From an uncultured Algibacter sp. (GTDB lineage: Bacteria; Bacteroidota; Bacteroidia; Flavobacteriales; Flavobacteriaceae), in assembly GCF_947495925.1 (NCBI RefSeq), contig NZ_CANMAU010000002.1, positions 558,001 through 622,000 on the forward strand: a DNA stretch of 64,000 nucleotides. The letters are read 5' to 3'. The position numbers were made by a program, and so were the translations under genes. The stretch's first letter is position 1; every line of letters begins with the position of its first letter. The notes under the pieces are model-generated. The model saw only the letters and a list, made by a program, of their open reading frames with translations. It was not told the origin of the DNA and did not search any database. Positions 27,029 to 35,418 of the stretch are shown piece after piece.

Positions 27029-28399
27029 ATGGATATGAAGAAGTTTATACTATTAACCGCATTATTAGCAATACTTGTAAGTTGTGGCTCTAAAGATAGG
27101 GGCGAACTAGTAGGTGTTCAAGGAAAAAAATGGCATCCTGAAAAGCCTTTTGGCATGGAACTTATTCCTGGAGGTGCATTTATTATGGGTAAAGCCGACG
27201 ATGATCTGGCTGGAGTTCATGATGCACCCGCAAAGACCGTTACTGTAAGAGCCTTTTATATGGACGCTACAGAGATAACAAATAGCGAATACCGTCAATT
27301 CGTTAATTGGGTAAGAGACTCAATTGTAAGAATGAAATTGGCTGTTTTGGCTGATGAAGTCGGCATGACTCCCGAAGATGGAGGTATTGGCGAGTATGCA
27401 TTTAAAGATGCAGATACAGTTAATATGTCTGTTTATGAAAAGTATATGTTTGAAAACTATACTGGTCTTGGTCCGGATATGTATGAAGGAAGAAAATTAA
27501 ATAAAGATGTAGATTTACTTTTCGATACTTCAGAATATCCAGACGAGTATTATACAGAAGTTATGGATACTATGTATCTTCCAATAGAGGAGTCTTATAA
27601 TGGGCAACGAACTTGGGATGTAACTAAGTTTAAATTCCAATACAGCCATATGGATATCCAAGAGGCAGCAAGAAGTAGAGGAGTAAAACGTAAGGACGTA
27701 ATTATAAAAGAGGAAATTGAAGTATATCCAGATACTACCGTTTGGATTAGAGATTTTGCATACTCTTATAATGAACCTATGCATAACGATTATTTCTGGC
27801 ATGATGCTTATAGTGATTATCCTGTGGTAGGAGTAACATGGAAACAAGCAAAAGCATTTTGTGAGTGGAGAACACTTTGGAAAAATACTTATCAAAAATC
27901 GAAAAAAGGAGCGGCAAATGTAAACACGTTTAGATTACCATCTGAAGCTGAGTGGGAATATTCAGCAAGAGGAGGTCTTCAAGCTGCAACGTACCCTTGG
28001 GGAGGTCCTTATACAAAAAGTGATAGAGGTTGCTTTATGGCAAACTTTAAACCTGTAAGAGGCGATTATGCTGCAGATCAAGCATTATATACTGTTGAAG
28101 CAAAATCTTATGAGCCAAATGATTATAATTTATATAATATGGCTGGTAATGTTGCAGAATGGGTAAATGCATCTTATGATCCTGCATCTTATGAACATAC
28201 ATCAACAATTAACCCTAGTGTTAATGACCCTGATAATCAAAGAAAAATTGTAAGAGGTGGTTCATGGAAAGATGTTGCCTACTTTTTACAAGTAAGTTCA
28301 AGAGATTTTGAGTATGCTGATTCAGCAAGAAGTTATATAGGTTTCAGAACCGTTCAAGATTACATGGGGACACAAGTAACCAGTAACGGTAAGAAATAA
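27029..28399 (+). CDS. gldK: Gliding motility / type IX secretion lipoprotein GldK
   Basis: A 456-residue outer-membrane lipoprotein that forms, with GldN, the periplasmic ring of the type IX secretion machine. The signal ends in the lipobox ILVSC (Cys ~20). The rest is a formylglycine-generating-enzyme-like fold: MELIPGGAFIMG, TEITNSEYRQFVNW, RLPSEAEWEYSARGG, YNMAGNVAEWVNASY and VRGGSWKD. Start at 27029, or at the second ATG two codons later. It is the first of four genes in the canonical order gldKLMN. Confidence 0.97.
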   Translation: MDMKKFILLTALLAILVSCGSKDRGELVGVQGKKWHPEKPFGMELIPGGAFIMGKADDDLAGVHDAPAKTVTVRAFYMDATEITNSEYRQFVNWVRDSIVRMKLAVLADEVGMTPEDGGIGEYAFKDADTVNMSVYEKYMFENYTGLGPDMYEGRKLNKDVDLLFDTSEYPDEYYTEVMDTMYLPIEESYNGQRTWDVTKFKFQYSHMDIQEAARSRGVKRKDVIIKEEIEVYPDTTVWIRDFAYSYNEPMHNDYFWHDAYSDYPVVGVTWKQAKAFCEWRTLWKNTYQKSKKGAANVNTFRLPSEAEWEYSARGGLQAATYPWGGPYTKSDRGCFMANFKPVRGDYAADQALYTVEAKSYEPNDYNLYNMAGNVAEWVNASYDPASYEHTSTINPSVNDPDNQRKIVRGGSWKDVAYFLQVSSRDFEYADSARSYIGFRTVQDYMGTQVTSNGKK

Positions 28400-28463
28400 T
28401 TTTAAACCAAATCAATAACCAGATATGCTAACGTGTATCGCAATAAACATTATTTATTAATCA

Positions 28464-28488
28464 ACCTACTTAAGTAGTACCTACTTAA
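28464..28488 (+). repeat. Direct repeat and palindrome in the gldK-gldL gap
   Basis: ACCTACTTAA occurs at 28464-28473 and again at 28479-28488, and CTACTTAAGTAG (28466-28477) is a perfect palindrome. The element is 18 bases before gldL inside the operon; it could be an internal regulatory or RNA-processing site. Confidence 0.35.
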
Positions 28489-28505
28489 ATTAAAAATCGA
28501 AAATT

Positions 28506-29141
28506 ATGGCAAAGTCAAAAGCAAGTAAGAAATTTATGAATATGGCATACGGATTAGGAGCAGCAATTGTAATTGTTGGTGCACTATTCAAGATTATTCA
28601 TTTCGAAATTGGACCTTTAACTGGTAACGTAATGTTAACCCTTGGTCTTGTAACCGAAGCAATTATTTTTGCATTATCAGCATTCGAACCTGTTGATGAA
28701 GATTTAGATTGGTCTTTAGTATATCCAGAATTAGCTGGTGGTCAATCCACGAAAAAAGATGGGAAAGAAGATGCTCAAGGTCTATTATCTCAAAAATTAG
28801 ATAACTTATTAAAAGAAGCTAAGATTGATGGCGAGTTAATCTCAAGCTTAGGAGAAAGTATTAGAGGTTTCGAAGGAGCTGCTAAAAACATGTCTTCTAC
28901 CGTTGACTCTGTTGAAGCATCTAAAAAATATGGTGAGGAATTATCATTAGCTGCTGCTCAAATGGAATCTTTAAACAGTTTATATAAGGTACAGTTGGAT
29001 AACGCTACTAAACAACAAGAAGTTAACGAAGAATCTGTGGAGAATGCTGCTAAGTTAAAGGAGCAAATGGAATCTTTAGCATCTAACTTATCATCATTAA
29101 ATGGTGTTTACGGAGGTATGTTATCTGCAATGAATAAATAA
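28506..29141 (+). CDS. gldL: Gliding motility / type IX secretion motor protein GldL
   Basis: A 211-residue inner-membrane protein, the stator-like partner of GldM in the proton-driven motor. Two membrane helices lie at ~13-32 (GLGAAIVIVGALFKIIHFE) and ~38-60 (LTGNVMLTLGLVTEAIIFAL). The first keeps Lys28 and His31, and a glutamate (Glu52) is in the second, the kind of in-membrane charges used for proton flow. The cytoplasmic C-terminal part (~70-211) is helical and rich in heptads. It lies between gldK and gldM. Confidence 0.97.
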   Translation: MAKSKASKKFMNMAYGLGAAIVIVGALFKIIHFEIGPLTGNVMLTLGLVTEAIIFALSAFEPVDEDLDWSLVYPELAGGQSTKKDGKEDAQGLLSQKLDNLLKEAKIDGELISSLGESIRGFEGAAKNMSSTVDSVEASKKYGEELSLAAAQMESLNSLYKVQLDNATKQQEVNEESVENAAKLKEQMESLASNLSSLNGVYGGMLSAMNK

Positions 29142-29199
29142 TTAGGAGAGTTAATAATCCCAAATTACTATTAATTAACCAAAAAAACCTAATTAAATC

Positions 29200-30762
29200 A
29201 TGGCAGGAGGAAACTTATCACCACGACAGAAAATGATTAATCTGATGTATTTAATATTTATAGCGATGTTAGCTTTAAATATGTCAAAAGAAGTGCTTTC
29301 GGCCTTCGGATTAATGAACGAAAAGCTTACAGAATCTAACGAAGCTACAGAATCTAGAAATGCTAGTTTTGTTGCAAGTTTAGATGTAAAAGCTGCAGAT
29401 CAACCAGAAAAGTATAAACCATTAAAAGCTAAAGCAGATCAGATTGATGCTTTAGCACATGATTTTGATGCTTATTTAGAGGAGCTAAAAGGTAAAATGA
29501 CAACCAAAATTGATGATCCTACAGATTATGAGATCATGGATAAAGGCGATTACCTTGATGAGCATTTCTTTAAAGGAGACAAAATTAAAGAAGATGGTCA
29601 AGAATTTTTAAACCATATGAAAACCTTTAGAGAAGGTGTGGCTAAAATTTTAGCCGATGAAAAAGGTATGGAGTCTGTTGTAAAAGAAGTTAACGATAAA
29701 TTTAACACTGAACCAGTAAAAAACAGAGATGGTGTTAAAGTGGATTGGTTAGACTACCATTATAAAGGATTTCCTTTAGTGGCGTCTTTAACTAAAATGA
29801 CACAACTTCAAGCAGATATTAAAACGACTGAATCTCAAGTTTTATCTAATATGTTAGCAGGAACACTTTCTAGTGAGGTGTCAATGACAAACTATACAAC
29901 TTTAATGGAAACTTCAAAATCAGCTTACTTTAATGGTGAGCAGTTTGATGGACAAATTGTGTTAGGACGTAAAGATGCTTCTACAAAACCAAGTAGAGTA
30001 GAATTAACTTTAGATGGTAGAAAGCTTTCTGAAGGTCAATACTCTATTGAAGATGGTAAGGTGAAGTTGAAAATAGGAACAGGTGGTGTAGGAGAACATA
30101 AGATTGAAGGTAAATTAATTTTTGCCCAAGATGGTGAAGAAATTGAAGTGCCTGTAAACTCTTCTTTTGCTACTGTTGCCAAACCAAATGCAGCGACGAT
30201 TTCGGCAGATAAAATGAACGTAGTATATCGTGGTGTTAAAAACCCAATGACTATTTCGTTTGCTGGTATTCCAGATAATAAAGTGAACGCTAGTGCACAA
30301 GGTTTATCTAGATCGAAAGGAAGTAGTTATGTTATGGATGCTACAAGAGTTAAAGGTAGAGAAGTTACCATTAACGTAACAGGTACATTACCTGATGGCG
30401 GAAAAGTAAGTGATAATGCAAAATTCAGAATTAAAGATTTACCGAAGCCAACAGGTACAGTACGAGGTGAAGACGGTTCGTTAAAAATGCAACGTAATAG
30501 TCTTAAAATTTCTACTATTGGTGCTAAATTTGATGATTTTGATTTTGAATTACCATTACGTGTTACTGGATTTAAGTTTAAAGTTCCAGGACAACCAACA
30601 ATAAACGTAAAAGGAAACAAGTTAGATAGTAGAGCTCAAAAAGCTTTAGCTAAAGCAAAACGTGGTTCTGGTGTACAAATATATGACGTTGAAGCAAAAG
30701 CGAGTGGTGTAAGTGTAATACTTAAAAAAGTATCACCAATTTTTGTTGAGTTAACAAACTAA
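29200..30762 (+). CDS. gldM: Gliding motility / type IX secretion protein GldM
   Basis: A 520-residue protein with one N-terminal membrane helix (~15-36, INLMYLIFIAMLALNMSKEV) and a long periplasmic part of four consecutive domains, a helical one and then three beta-sandwich domains. The homodimer spans from GldL to the GldK/GldN ring and transmits motor rotation. The start MAGGNLSPRQKMINLMYL is the classic family N-terminus. Spacing and length are normal. Confidence 0.97.
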   Translation: MAGGNLSPRQKMINLMYLIFIAMLALNMSKEVLSAFGLMNEKLTESNEATESRNASFVASLDVKAADQPEKYKPLKAKADQIDALAHDFDAYLEELKGKMTTKIDDPTDYEIMDKGDYLDEHFFKGDKIKEDGQEFLNHMKTFREGVAKILADEKGMESVVKEVNDKFNTEPVKNRDGVKVDWLDYHYKGFPLVASLTKMTQLQADIKTTESQVLSNMLAGTLSSEVSMTNYTTLMETSKSAYFNGEQFDGQIVLGRKDASTKPSRVELTLDGRKLSEGQYSIEDGKVKLKIGTGGVGEHKIEGKLIFAQDGEEIEVPVNSSFATVAKPNAATISADKMNVVYRGVKNPMTISFAGIPDNKVNASAQGLSRSKGSSYVMDATRVKGREVTINVTGTLPDGGKVSDNAKFRIKDLPKPTGTVRGEDGSLKMQRNSLKISTIGAKFDDFDFELPLRVTGFKFKVPGQPTINVKGNKLDSRAQKALAKAKRGSGVQIYDVEAKASGVSVILKKVSPIFVELTN

Positions 30763-30769
30763 AAACTAC

Positions 30770-30796
30770 GGGCAATAATGCCTTGTATTGTTGCCC
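30770..30796 (+). other. Hairpin between gldM and gldN
   Basis: GGGCAA pairs with TTGCCC around a 15-base interior that can partly fold further; no T-run follows. It lies eight bases after the gldM stop codon, and could stabilise or process the mRNA between the two cistrons. Confidence 0.4.
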
Positions 30797-30823
30797 TAGA
30801 TTAAAAATGTAAAATTGACTAAG

Positions 30824-31714
30824 ATGAATTTAAAAAGTTTTTTATTAACCGTAACAACTGTTTTTACAGTGTCAAGTGTTTTTGCGCAGGCGAATATTTT
30901 GAACGCAAAAAGCCCTGATGAGATTGGTGTGAGAACTGCAGATCAAAAGGCGGTAGATAATGATAAACCTTTAGAATATGGATATGTTGATGATAGAGAT
31001 ATTCTATTTTCTAAAATGGTTTGGGAGAAAGTTGTTCTTGATGAGCGCGCTAACTTCCCATTGTATTACCCAATTGATACTAATAACATTGGTAGTGATA
31101 GACGTTCTTTATATGATGTACTGATGAAAAACATCAAAAATGGAGAGATAGAAAACATTTATGATGATTCTTATTTTACCACGAAAAGAACGCTTAAAGA
31201 TATTGAGTCTGCATTAACTATGGTCGATACCACTGAGCTTGGTATCGAGCAGTTAAACGCAGGTGAAGAATTATCTGCTGAGTATATTAATAGAAGAAGT
31301 ATTTCTGCCGCTGATATAAAAGAATATCATGTAAAAGGACTTTGGTACTTTGATAAACGTCAATCAGAAATGAAGTATAGGCTATTAGGAATTGCTCCGG
31401 TTGCTCCTGATGTTAACTTTATTGATGAGGATGAGCCAGATTTAGTTGCTTTATTTTGGGTTTGGTTTCCTGATGCCAGAGAAATATTGCATGAAGCTAA
31501 ATCGTTCAACGATGAAAATAGTTCAATGCCTTTTTCTTTCGATCATTTGTTAAATGCAAGACGTTTTCAAGGCTATATTTTTAGAGAAGAAAATGTTCAG
31601 GGTGATAGAGCTATTTCAGAATACGTGTCTGATAATGCTTTAATGCAGTTGTTAGAATCTGAAAGGATTAAAGATAAAATTAGAGACTTTGAACTTGATA
31701 TGTGGACATATTAA
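30824..31714 (+). CDS. gldN: Gliding motility / type IX secretion ring protein GldN
   Basis: A 296-residue periplasmic protein that forms the outer-membrane-associated ring with GldK. I chose the ATG at 30824, which gives a clean signal peptide ending SSVFAQ; a TTG three codons upstream is less likely. Recognisable stretches are ILFSKMVWEKVVLDERANFP, the NNIGSDRRSLYDVL segment and ARRFQGYIFREENVQGDRAI. It ends the gldKLMN operon, followed by a terminator. Confidence 0.96.
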   Translation: MNLKSFLLTVTTVFTVSSVFAQANILNAKSPDEIGVRTADQKAVDNDKPLEYGYVDDRDILFSKMVWEKVVLDERANFPLYYPIDTNNIGSDRRSLYDVLMKNIKNGEIENIYDDSYFTTKRTLKDIESALTMVDTTELGIEQLNAGEELSAEYINRRSISAADIKEYHVKGLWYFDKRQSEMKYRLLGIAPVAPDVNFIDEDEPDLVALFWVWFPDAREILHEAKSFNDENSSMPFSFDHLLNARRFQGYIFREENVQGDRAISEYVSDNALMQLLESERIKDKIRDFELDMWTY

Positions 31715-31736
31715 GCCATAGAATAAATAAGTTTAG

Positions 31737-31767
31737 AACGCTCACTATATTAGTGGGCGTTTTTTTA
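31737..31767 (+). terminator. Terminator of the gldKLMN operon
   Basis: AACGCTCACT pairs with AGTGGGCGTT (one T-G wobble) around a 5-base loop, followed by seven T residues. Confidence 0.88.
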
Positions 31768-31813
31768 TGCAGTTTATTGAACTAAATTCATATTCTGAGT
31801 ATCTTCGTCAAAG

Positions 31814-32860
31814 ATGAAACAAGTAGATTATATAGTTGTAGGAATTGGAATTGCAGGTATTAGTTTTTGTGAATATTTGAAAGCTAATAATAAATCTTTT
31901 ATGGTATTTGATGATGTTTCTCAAAAATCTTCAACCGTCGCTGGTGGTTTATATAACCCTGTGGTTTTAAAAAGGTTCACGTCAGTTTGGAAGAGTAAAG
32001 AACAACTAGGTTTAGCATTACCACTGTATGCAAATATTGAAAAAGAACTTAATGTGAAATTGGATTATAAAATTCCAGTTTATAGAAAGTTCGCTTCTTT
32101 AGAGGAACAAAATGATTGGTTTTCGGCATCAGATAAACCTTTGCTTTCTGAATTTTTGTCTACAAGAATTATTAAAAATAACAGCCCATATATAGAAGCG
32201 CCATATGGATTTGGGGAAGTTTTAGAGACAGGGCGTATTGATGTAAAAACCATGATTGAAGCCTATAAATCAGATTTGATAAAAAAGGAAGCTTTAAAGG
32301 AAAGACCTTTTGATTATGATGCATTGTCTTTTAAAAATGATAAAGTAAGCTATCGTAGTATAGATGCTACAAATGTGGTGTTTTCAGAGGGTTGTGGTGT
32401 AAAACAAAACCCTTTTTTTAAAGATTTGCCACTTAACCCAGCTAAAGGAGAATTAGTAGTTATTCATGCTCCAGATTTAAAAATTGAATTCGTTTTAAAG
32501 GCAGGGGTATTTTTAATTCCTTTAGGTGATGATAAATATATTGTGGGAGCTACTTATGAGTGGAAAGATTTAAGTAATAGCATTAGTTTAAATGCAAAAG
32601 AAGAACTTTTAAATAAACTTAAAAAACTTATTCATTGCCCATTTGAAGTAATTGATCAACTAGCAGGAATTAGACCTACTGTGAAAGATAGGCGCCCCTT
32701 GGTTGGGCAACATAAAGTTCATAAAAACCTCTTTGTACTTAATGGCTTAGGAACTCGAGGAGTCATGATAGGTCCTTACGTGGCGAAACAGCTATATAAT
32801 TTTATTGAAAATAACGAAGCATTAGAATCCGCTATTGATATAGCAAGATTTTCATCCTAG
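31814..32860 (+). CDS. FAD-dependent oxidoreductase (DAO family)
   Basis: A 348-residue flavoprotein of the D-amino-acid oxidase/glycine oxidase superfamily. The N-terminal dinucleotide-binding motif is VVGIGIAGISFCEYL (residues ~8-22) with an acidic end at FDD, followed by the AGGLYNPVVLKRF segment. The C-terminal part has AGIRPTVKDRRPLVG and LFVLNGLGTRGVMIGP, typical FAD-contact regions of the family. The substrate is not evident. No signal peptide. It is conserved next to gldN in related genomes as I recall, but nothing links it mechanistically to gliding. Confidence 0.88.
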   Translation: MKQVDYIVVGIGIAGISFCEYLKANNKSFMVFDDVSQKSSTVAGGLYNPVVLKRFTSVWKSKEQLGLALPLYANIEKELNVKLDYKIPVYRKFASLEEQNDWFSASDKPLLSEFLSTRIIKNNSPYIEAPYGFGEVLETGRIDVKTMIEAYKSDLIKKEALKERPFDYDALSFKNDKVSYRSIDATNVVFSEGCGVKQNPFFKDLPLNPAKGELVVIHAPDLKIEFVLKAGVFLIPLGDDKYIVGATYEWKDLSNSISLNAKEELLNKLKKLIHCPFEVIDQLAGIRPTVKDRRPLVGQHKVHKNLFVLNGLGTRGVMIGPYVAKQLYNFIENNEALESAIDIARFSS

Positions 32861-32867
32861 TTGTCTT

Positions 32868-32952
32868 GCGTTAGGGATCGTAGTGGTAGCTTTTGGTGAG
32901 GTGCGCATCGAACCAAAACTTTTAACGGAAAGCCCGACCCTGTGGGTAACGC
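32868..32952. ncRNA. GC-rich structured intergenic element (candidate RNA or repeat)
   Basis: An 85-base stretch far richer in G and C than its surroundings lies between two convergent genes. The ends pair, GCGTTA (32868-32873) with TAACGC (32947-32952), next to GGG and CCC tracts. An inner hairpin pairs TTTTGGT (32891-32897) with ACCAAAA (32912-32918), with a TGCGCA in its loop. It has no long reading frame. It may be a small structured RNA, an unusual double terminator, or a dispersed flavobacterial intergenic repeat; I see only one copy here. Confidence 0.5.
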
Positions 32953-32963
32953 CTAAAATAAAT

Positions 32964-33347
32964 TTATTTTTTAGCCAAAGACTTGTCGTAACTCATAAAA
33001 AAGTTAATCCAAATATTGCGAGACAACCTCATAATAATGGGCATGCAGATAATTAATGTAACCACTATACTAATAAAAACGGTATTAACACTTGCGCTGA
33101 AAATAAAAAATGAAATTACAAATGCTGCAACAGCAAAAGCTATACCCACCGCATAACTAACATACATAGATCCATAAAAGAAAGAAGGTTCTATCTTGTA
33201 TTTTGTACCACAGTTAGAACAAGTTTTGTGCATATCTAAAGCCTGAGCAAGGGCATACGGATTTTTGTTTTTAAACATAGATTCTTCATGGCATTTTGGG
33301 CAACTACCAGTTAAAATGCTATACAATTTTGAGCCTTTTTTAAACAT
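32964..33347 (-). CDS. DUF983 zinc-ribbon membrane protein
   Basis: A 127-residue protein with a zinc ribbon made of two CxxC knuckles, GSCPKCHEES and KTCSNCGTKY, followed by two hydrophobic helices (~62-84 and ~88-110). This matches DUF983 (PF06170). I chose the ATG at 33347 (MFKKGSKLYSILTG); the frame stays open to 33395, but a promoter-like box on this strand lies in that extension. Function unknown; it is divergent from the ABC-F gene. Confidence 0.88.
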   Translation of the reverse strand: MFKKGSKLYSILTGSCPKCHEESMFKNKNPYALAQALDMHKTCSNCGTKYKIEPSFFYGSMYVSYAVGIAFAVAAFVISFFIFSASVNTVFISIVVTLIICMPIIMRLSRNIWINFFMSYDKSLAKK

Positions 33348-33358
33348 ATAATTTAATG

Positions 33359-33392
33359 TACTTTTGCAAGCGCAATTACAGTACAAAAATAC
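33359..33392. promoter_or_regulatory. Overlapping divergent promoter boxes
   Basis: On the plus strand TACTTTTG (33359-33366) and on the minus strand TATTTTTG (33385-33392) both match TAnnTTTG. The first would drive the ABC-F gene and the second the DUF983 gene, with leaders of roughly 60 and 30 bases. Confidence 0.5.
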
Positions 33393-33432
33393 CATTTAAT
33401 ACTAAATGGGCTGTGACAAAAGTTACATTTCT

Positions 33433-35343
33433 ATGATGAACATTCATAATTTATCGATTTCATTTCAAGGAGAATACCTATTTGAAGACATTACTTTCAA
33501 ATTAGGAAATGGAGATAGGGTAGGCTTAATTGGTAAAAATGGAGCAGGTAAATCTACGATGCTTAAAATTTTGTCAAAAGAATTGGAGCCTGACACAGGA
33601 CAAATAGCTGCTGACAAAGAACTTAAAATTGGGTTTTTAAAGCAAGATATAGATTTTGTTTTGGGTAGAACTGTGCTTGAAGAAGCATATGAGGCATTTA
33701 CCGAAATAAAGAGTTTAGAGGCTCAAATGGAAGCTGTAAATACACAAATGGCTGAGCGTACAGATTATGAAAGTGAAGGCTATCATCAGCTAATGATTGA
33801 TATCAATGAATTGCAGCATCAGTACGAAATTTTGGGAGGTTATAATTATCAAGGCGATACTGAAAAGATACTTCAGGGGTTAGGATTTAAGCGCCCTGAT
33901 TTCGATAAATTAACCGATACCTTTTCTGGTGGATGGCGTATGCGAATAGAGTTGGCAAAGTTGCTGTTACAAAATAACGATGTTCTACTACTGGATGAGC
34001 CTACTAACCACTTAGATATAGAATCTATAATTTGGTTAGAAGGATTTTTAAAGAATTATCCTGGTGCAGTTGCGATTGTATCTCACGATAAAATGTTTTT
34101 GGATAATGTAACAAATAGGACTATTGAAATTTCTTTAGGGCGTATTTATGATTATCCCAAACCGTATTCGAAATATTTGGTTTTGCGAGAAGAATTGAGA
34201 ACACAGCAATTGGCATCTCAAAAAAATCAACAAAAACAAATTGAACAGACTGAAAAGTTAATTGAAAAGTTTCGTGCTAAAGCATCTAAAGCTACAATGG
34301 CCCAATCCTTAATTAAGAAACTTGATAAAATTGATAGGATTGAGGTTGACGAAGATGATAATAGTGTTATGACTCTTAATTTCCCAGTATCTATTACTCC
34401 GGGTAAAGTTGTTGTTGAAGCGGAATGTGTGTCGAAAAATTATGGAGATAATCAAGTTTTAAAGCAGGTAGATTTACAGATAGAACGTGATAGTAAAACA
34501 GCCTTTGTAGGACAGAATGGACAGGGGAAATCGACTTTAGCTAAAATTATTGTTGGAGATATAAAGTATGATGGTGATATGAAGCTTGGGCATAATGTGC
34601 AAATAGGTTACTTTGCCCAAAATCAAGCTGAGTATCTTGACGGAAATAAAACCGTCCATGATACGATGATTGATGCAGCCAACGAAACAAACCGAAGTAA
34701 GGTAAGAGATATTTTAGGTTCGTTTTTATTTAGAGGTGATGAGGTCGATAAGTATGTACGTGTGCTTTCTGGAGGTGAGCGTAACAGGTTGGCATTGGCT
34801 AAGTTAATGTTGCAGCCGTTCAATGTTCTTATTATGGATGAACCTACCAATCACTTAGATATTAAGTCTAAGAATGTATTGAAAGAGGCTTTAAAACGTT
34901 TTGAAGGTACATTAATATTAGTGTCGCACGACCGTGATTTTTTGCAGGGTTTAACTAATATGGTTTATGAGTTTAAGGATCATAAGCTAAAACAGTATTT
35001 AGGAGATATTGATTATTATTTAGAACAGCGTAAAGTCGAAAATTTAAGAGAAGTTGAAAAACGAACGGTTGTTAAAGAAACACCTAAAGCTAAGAAGCAG
35101 ACCTCTTATGAAGATCAAAAGAAAATTAAATCTTTAAATAACAAACTCAGTAATGTCGAGTCCAAAATCAATCAATTAGAGCGCGATATTAAAGCTATTG
35201 ATTTGGAACTTGAGGCGAATTATGAGGAAACAACTTCGAAACCTAATTTTTTTGATAACTACCAAAAAAAGAAAAAAGATTTGGAAGGGTTAATGGAGAA
35301 ATGGGAGGCTATTCAAATGGAGATTGAGTTATTAGACAACTAG
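33433..35343 (+). CDS. ABC-F family ATPase
   Basis: A ~636-residue soluble protein with two ABC ATPase domains and no membrane segment, the layout of ABC-F translation factors that act at the ribosomal E site or protect it. Domain 1 has GLIGKNGAGKST, FSGGWRMRIELAKLL and LLLDEPTNHLD; domain 2 has AFVGQNGQGKST, LSGGERNRLALAKLM and LIMDEPTNHLD. The inter-domain linker (~240-315) is helical and charged. The last ~80 residues form a coiled coil, as in Uup/ABCF3-like members. Start placed at 33433 (MMNIHNLSISFQG); an in-frame ATG at 33406 would add nine unconserved-looking residues. Housekeeping is likelier than antibiotic resistance. Confidence 0.93.
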   Translation: MMNIHNLSISFQGEYLFEDITFKLGNGDRVGLIGKNGAGKSTMLKILSKELEPDTGQIAADKELKIGFLKQDIDFVLGRTVLEEAYEAFTEIKSLEAQMEAVNTQMAERTDYESEGYHQLMIDINELQHQYEILGGYNYQGDTEKILQGLGFKRPDFDKLTDTFSGGWRMRIELAKLLLQNNDVLLLDEPTNHLDIESIIWLEGFLKNYPGAVAIVSHDKMFLDNVTNRTIEISLGRIYDYPKPYSKYLVLREELRTQQLASQKNQQKQIEQTEKLIEKFRAKASKATMAQSLIKKLDKIDRIEVDEDDNSVMTLNFPVSITPGKVVVEAECVSKNYGDNQVLKQVDLQIERDSKTAFVGQNGQGKSTLAKIIVGDIKYDGDMKLGHNVQIGYFAQNQAEYLDGNKTVHDTMIDAANETNRSKVRDILGSFLFRGDEVDKYVRVLSGGERNRLALAKLMLQPFNVLIMDEPTNHLDIKSKNVLKEALKRFEGTLILVSHDRDFLQGLTNMVYEFKDHKLKQYLGDIDYYLEQRKVENLREVEKRTVVKETPKAKKQTSYEDQKKIKSLNNKLSNVESKINQLERDIKAIDLELEANYEETTSKPNFFDNYQKKKKDLEGLMEKWEAIQMEIELLDN

Positions 35344-35372
35344 TCTTTTAGGTTTTTTTTAACGTTTAACGT

Positions 35373-35393
35373 TTAAACTATAGTTTAATTTTG
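35373..35393 (+). promoter_or_regulatory. Palindromic operator overlapping the RND operon promoter
   Basis: TTAAACTATAGTTTAA (35373-35388) is a perfect 16-base palindrome that overlaps a -7 box TAATTTTG (35386-35393). Two TAACGTT words precede it at 35360-35371. The arrangement fits a repressor site, for instance of a TetR-type regulator, though no regulator gene is adjacent. Confidence 0.5.
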
Positions 35394-35418
35394 CAGTCAG
35401 ACCATCAAACGAAATAAC

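Noticed and set aside
33406-35343. ABC-F gene considered as an antibiotic-resistance determinant
   Set aside because: Domain layout and C-terminal coiled coil fit the housekeeping Uup/ABCF3-like type; no resistance context.
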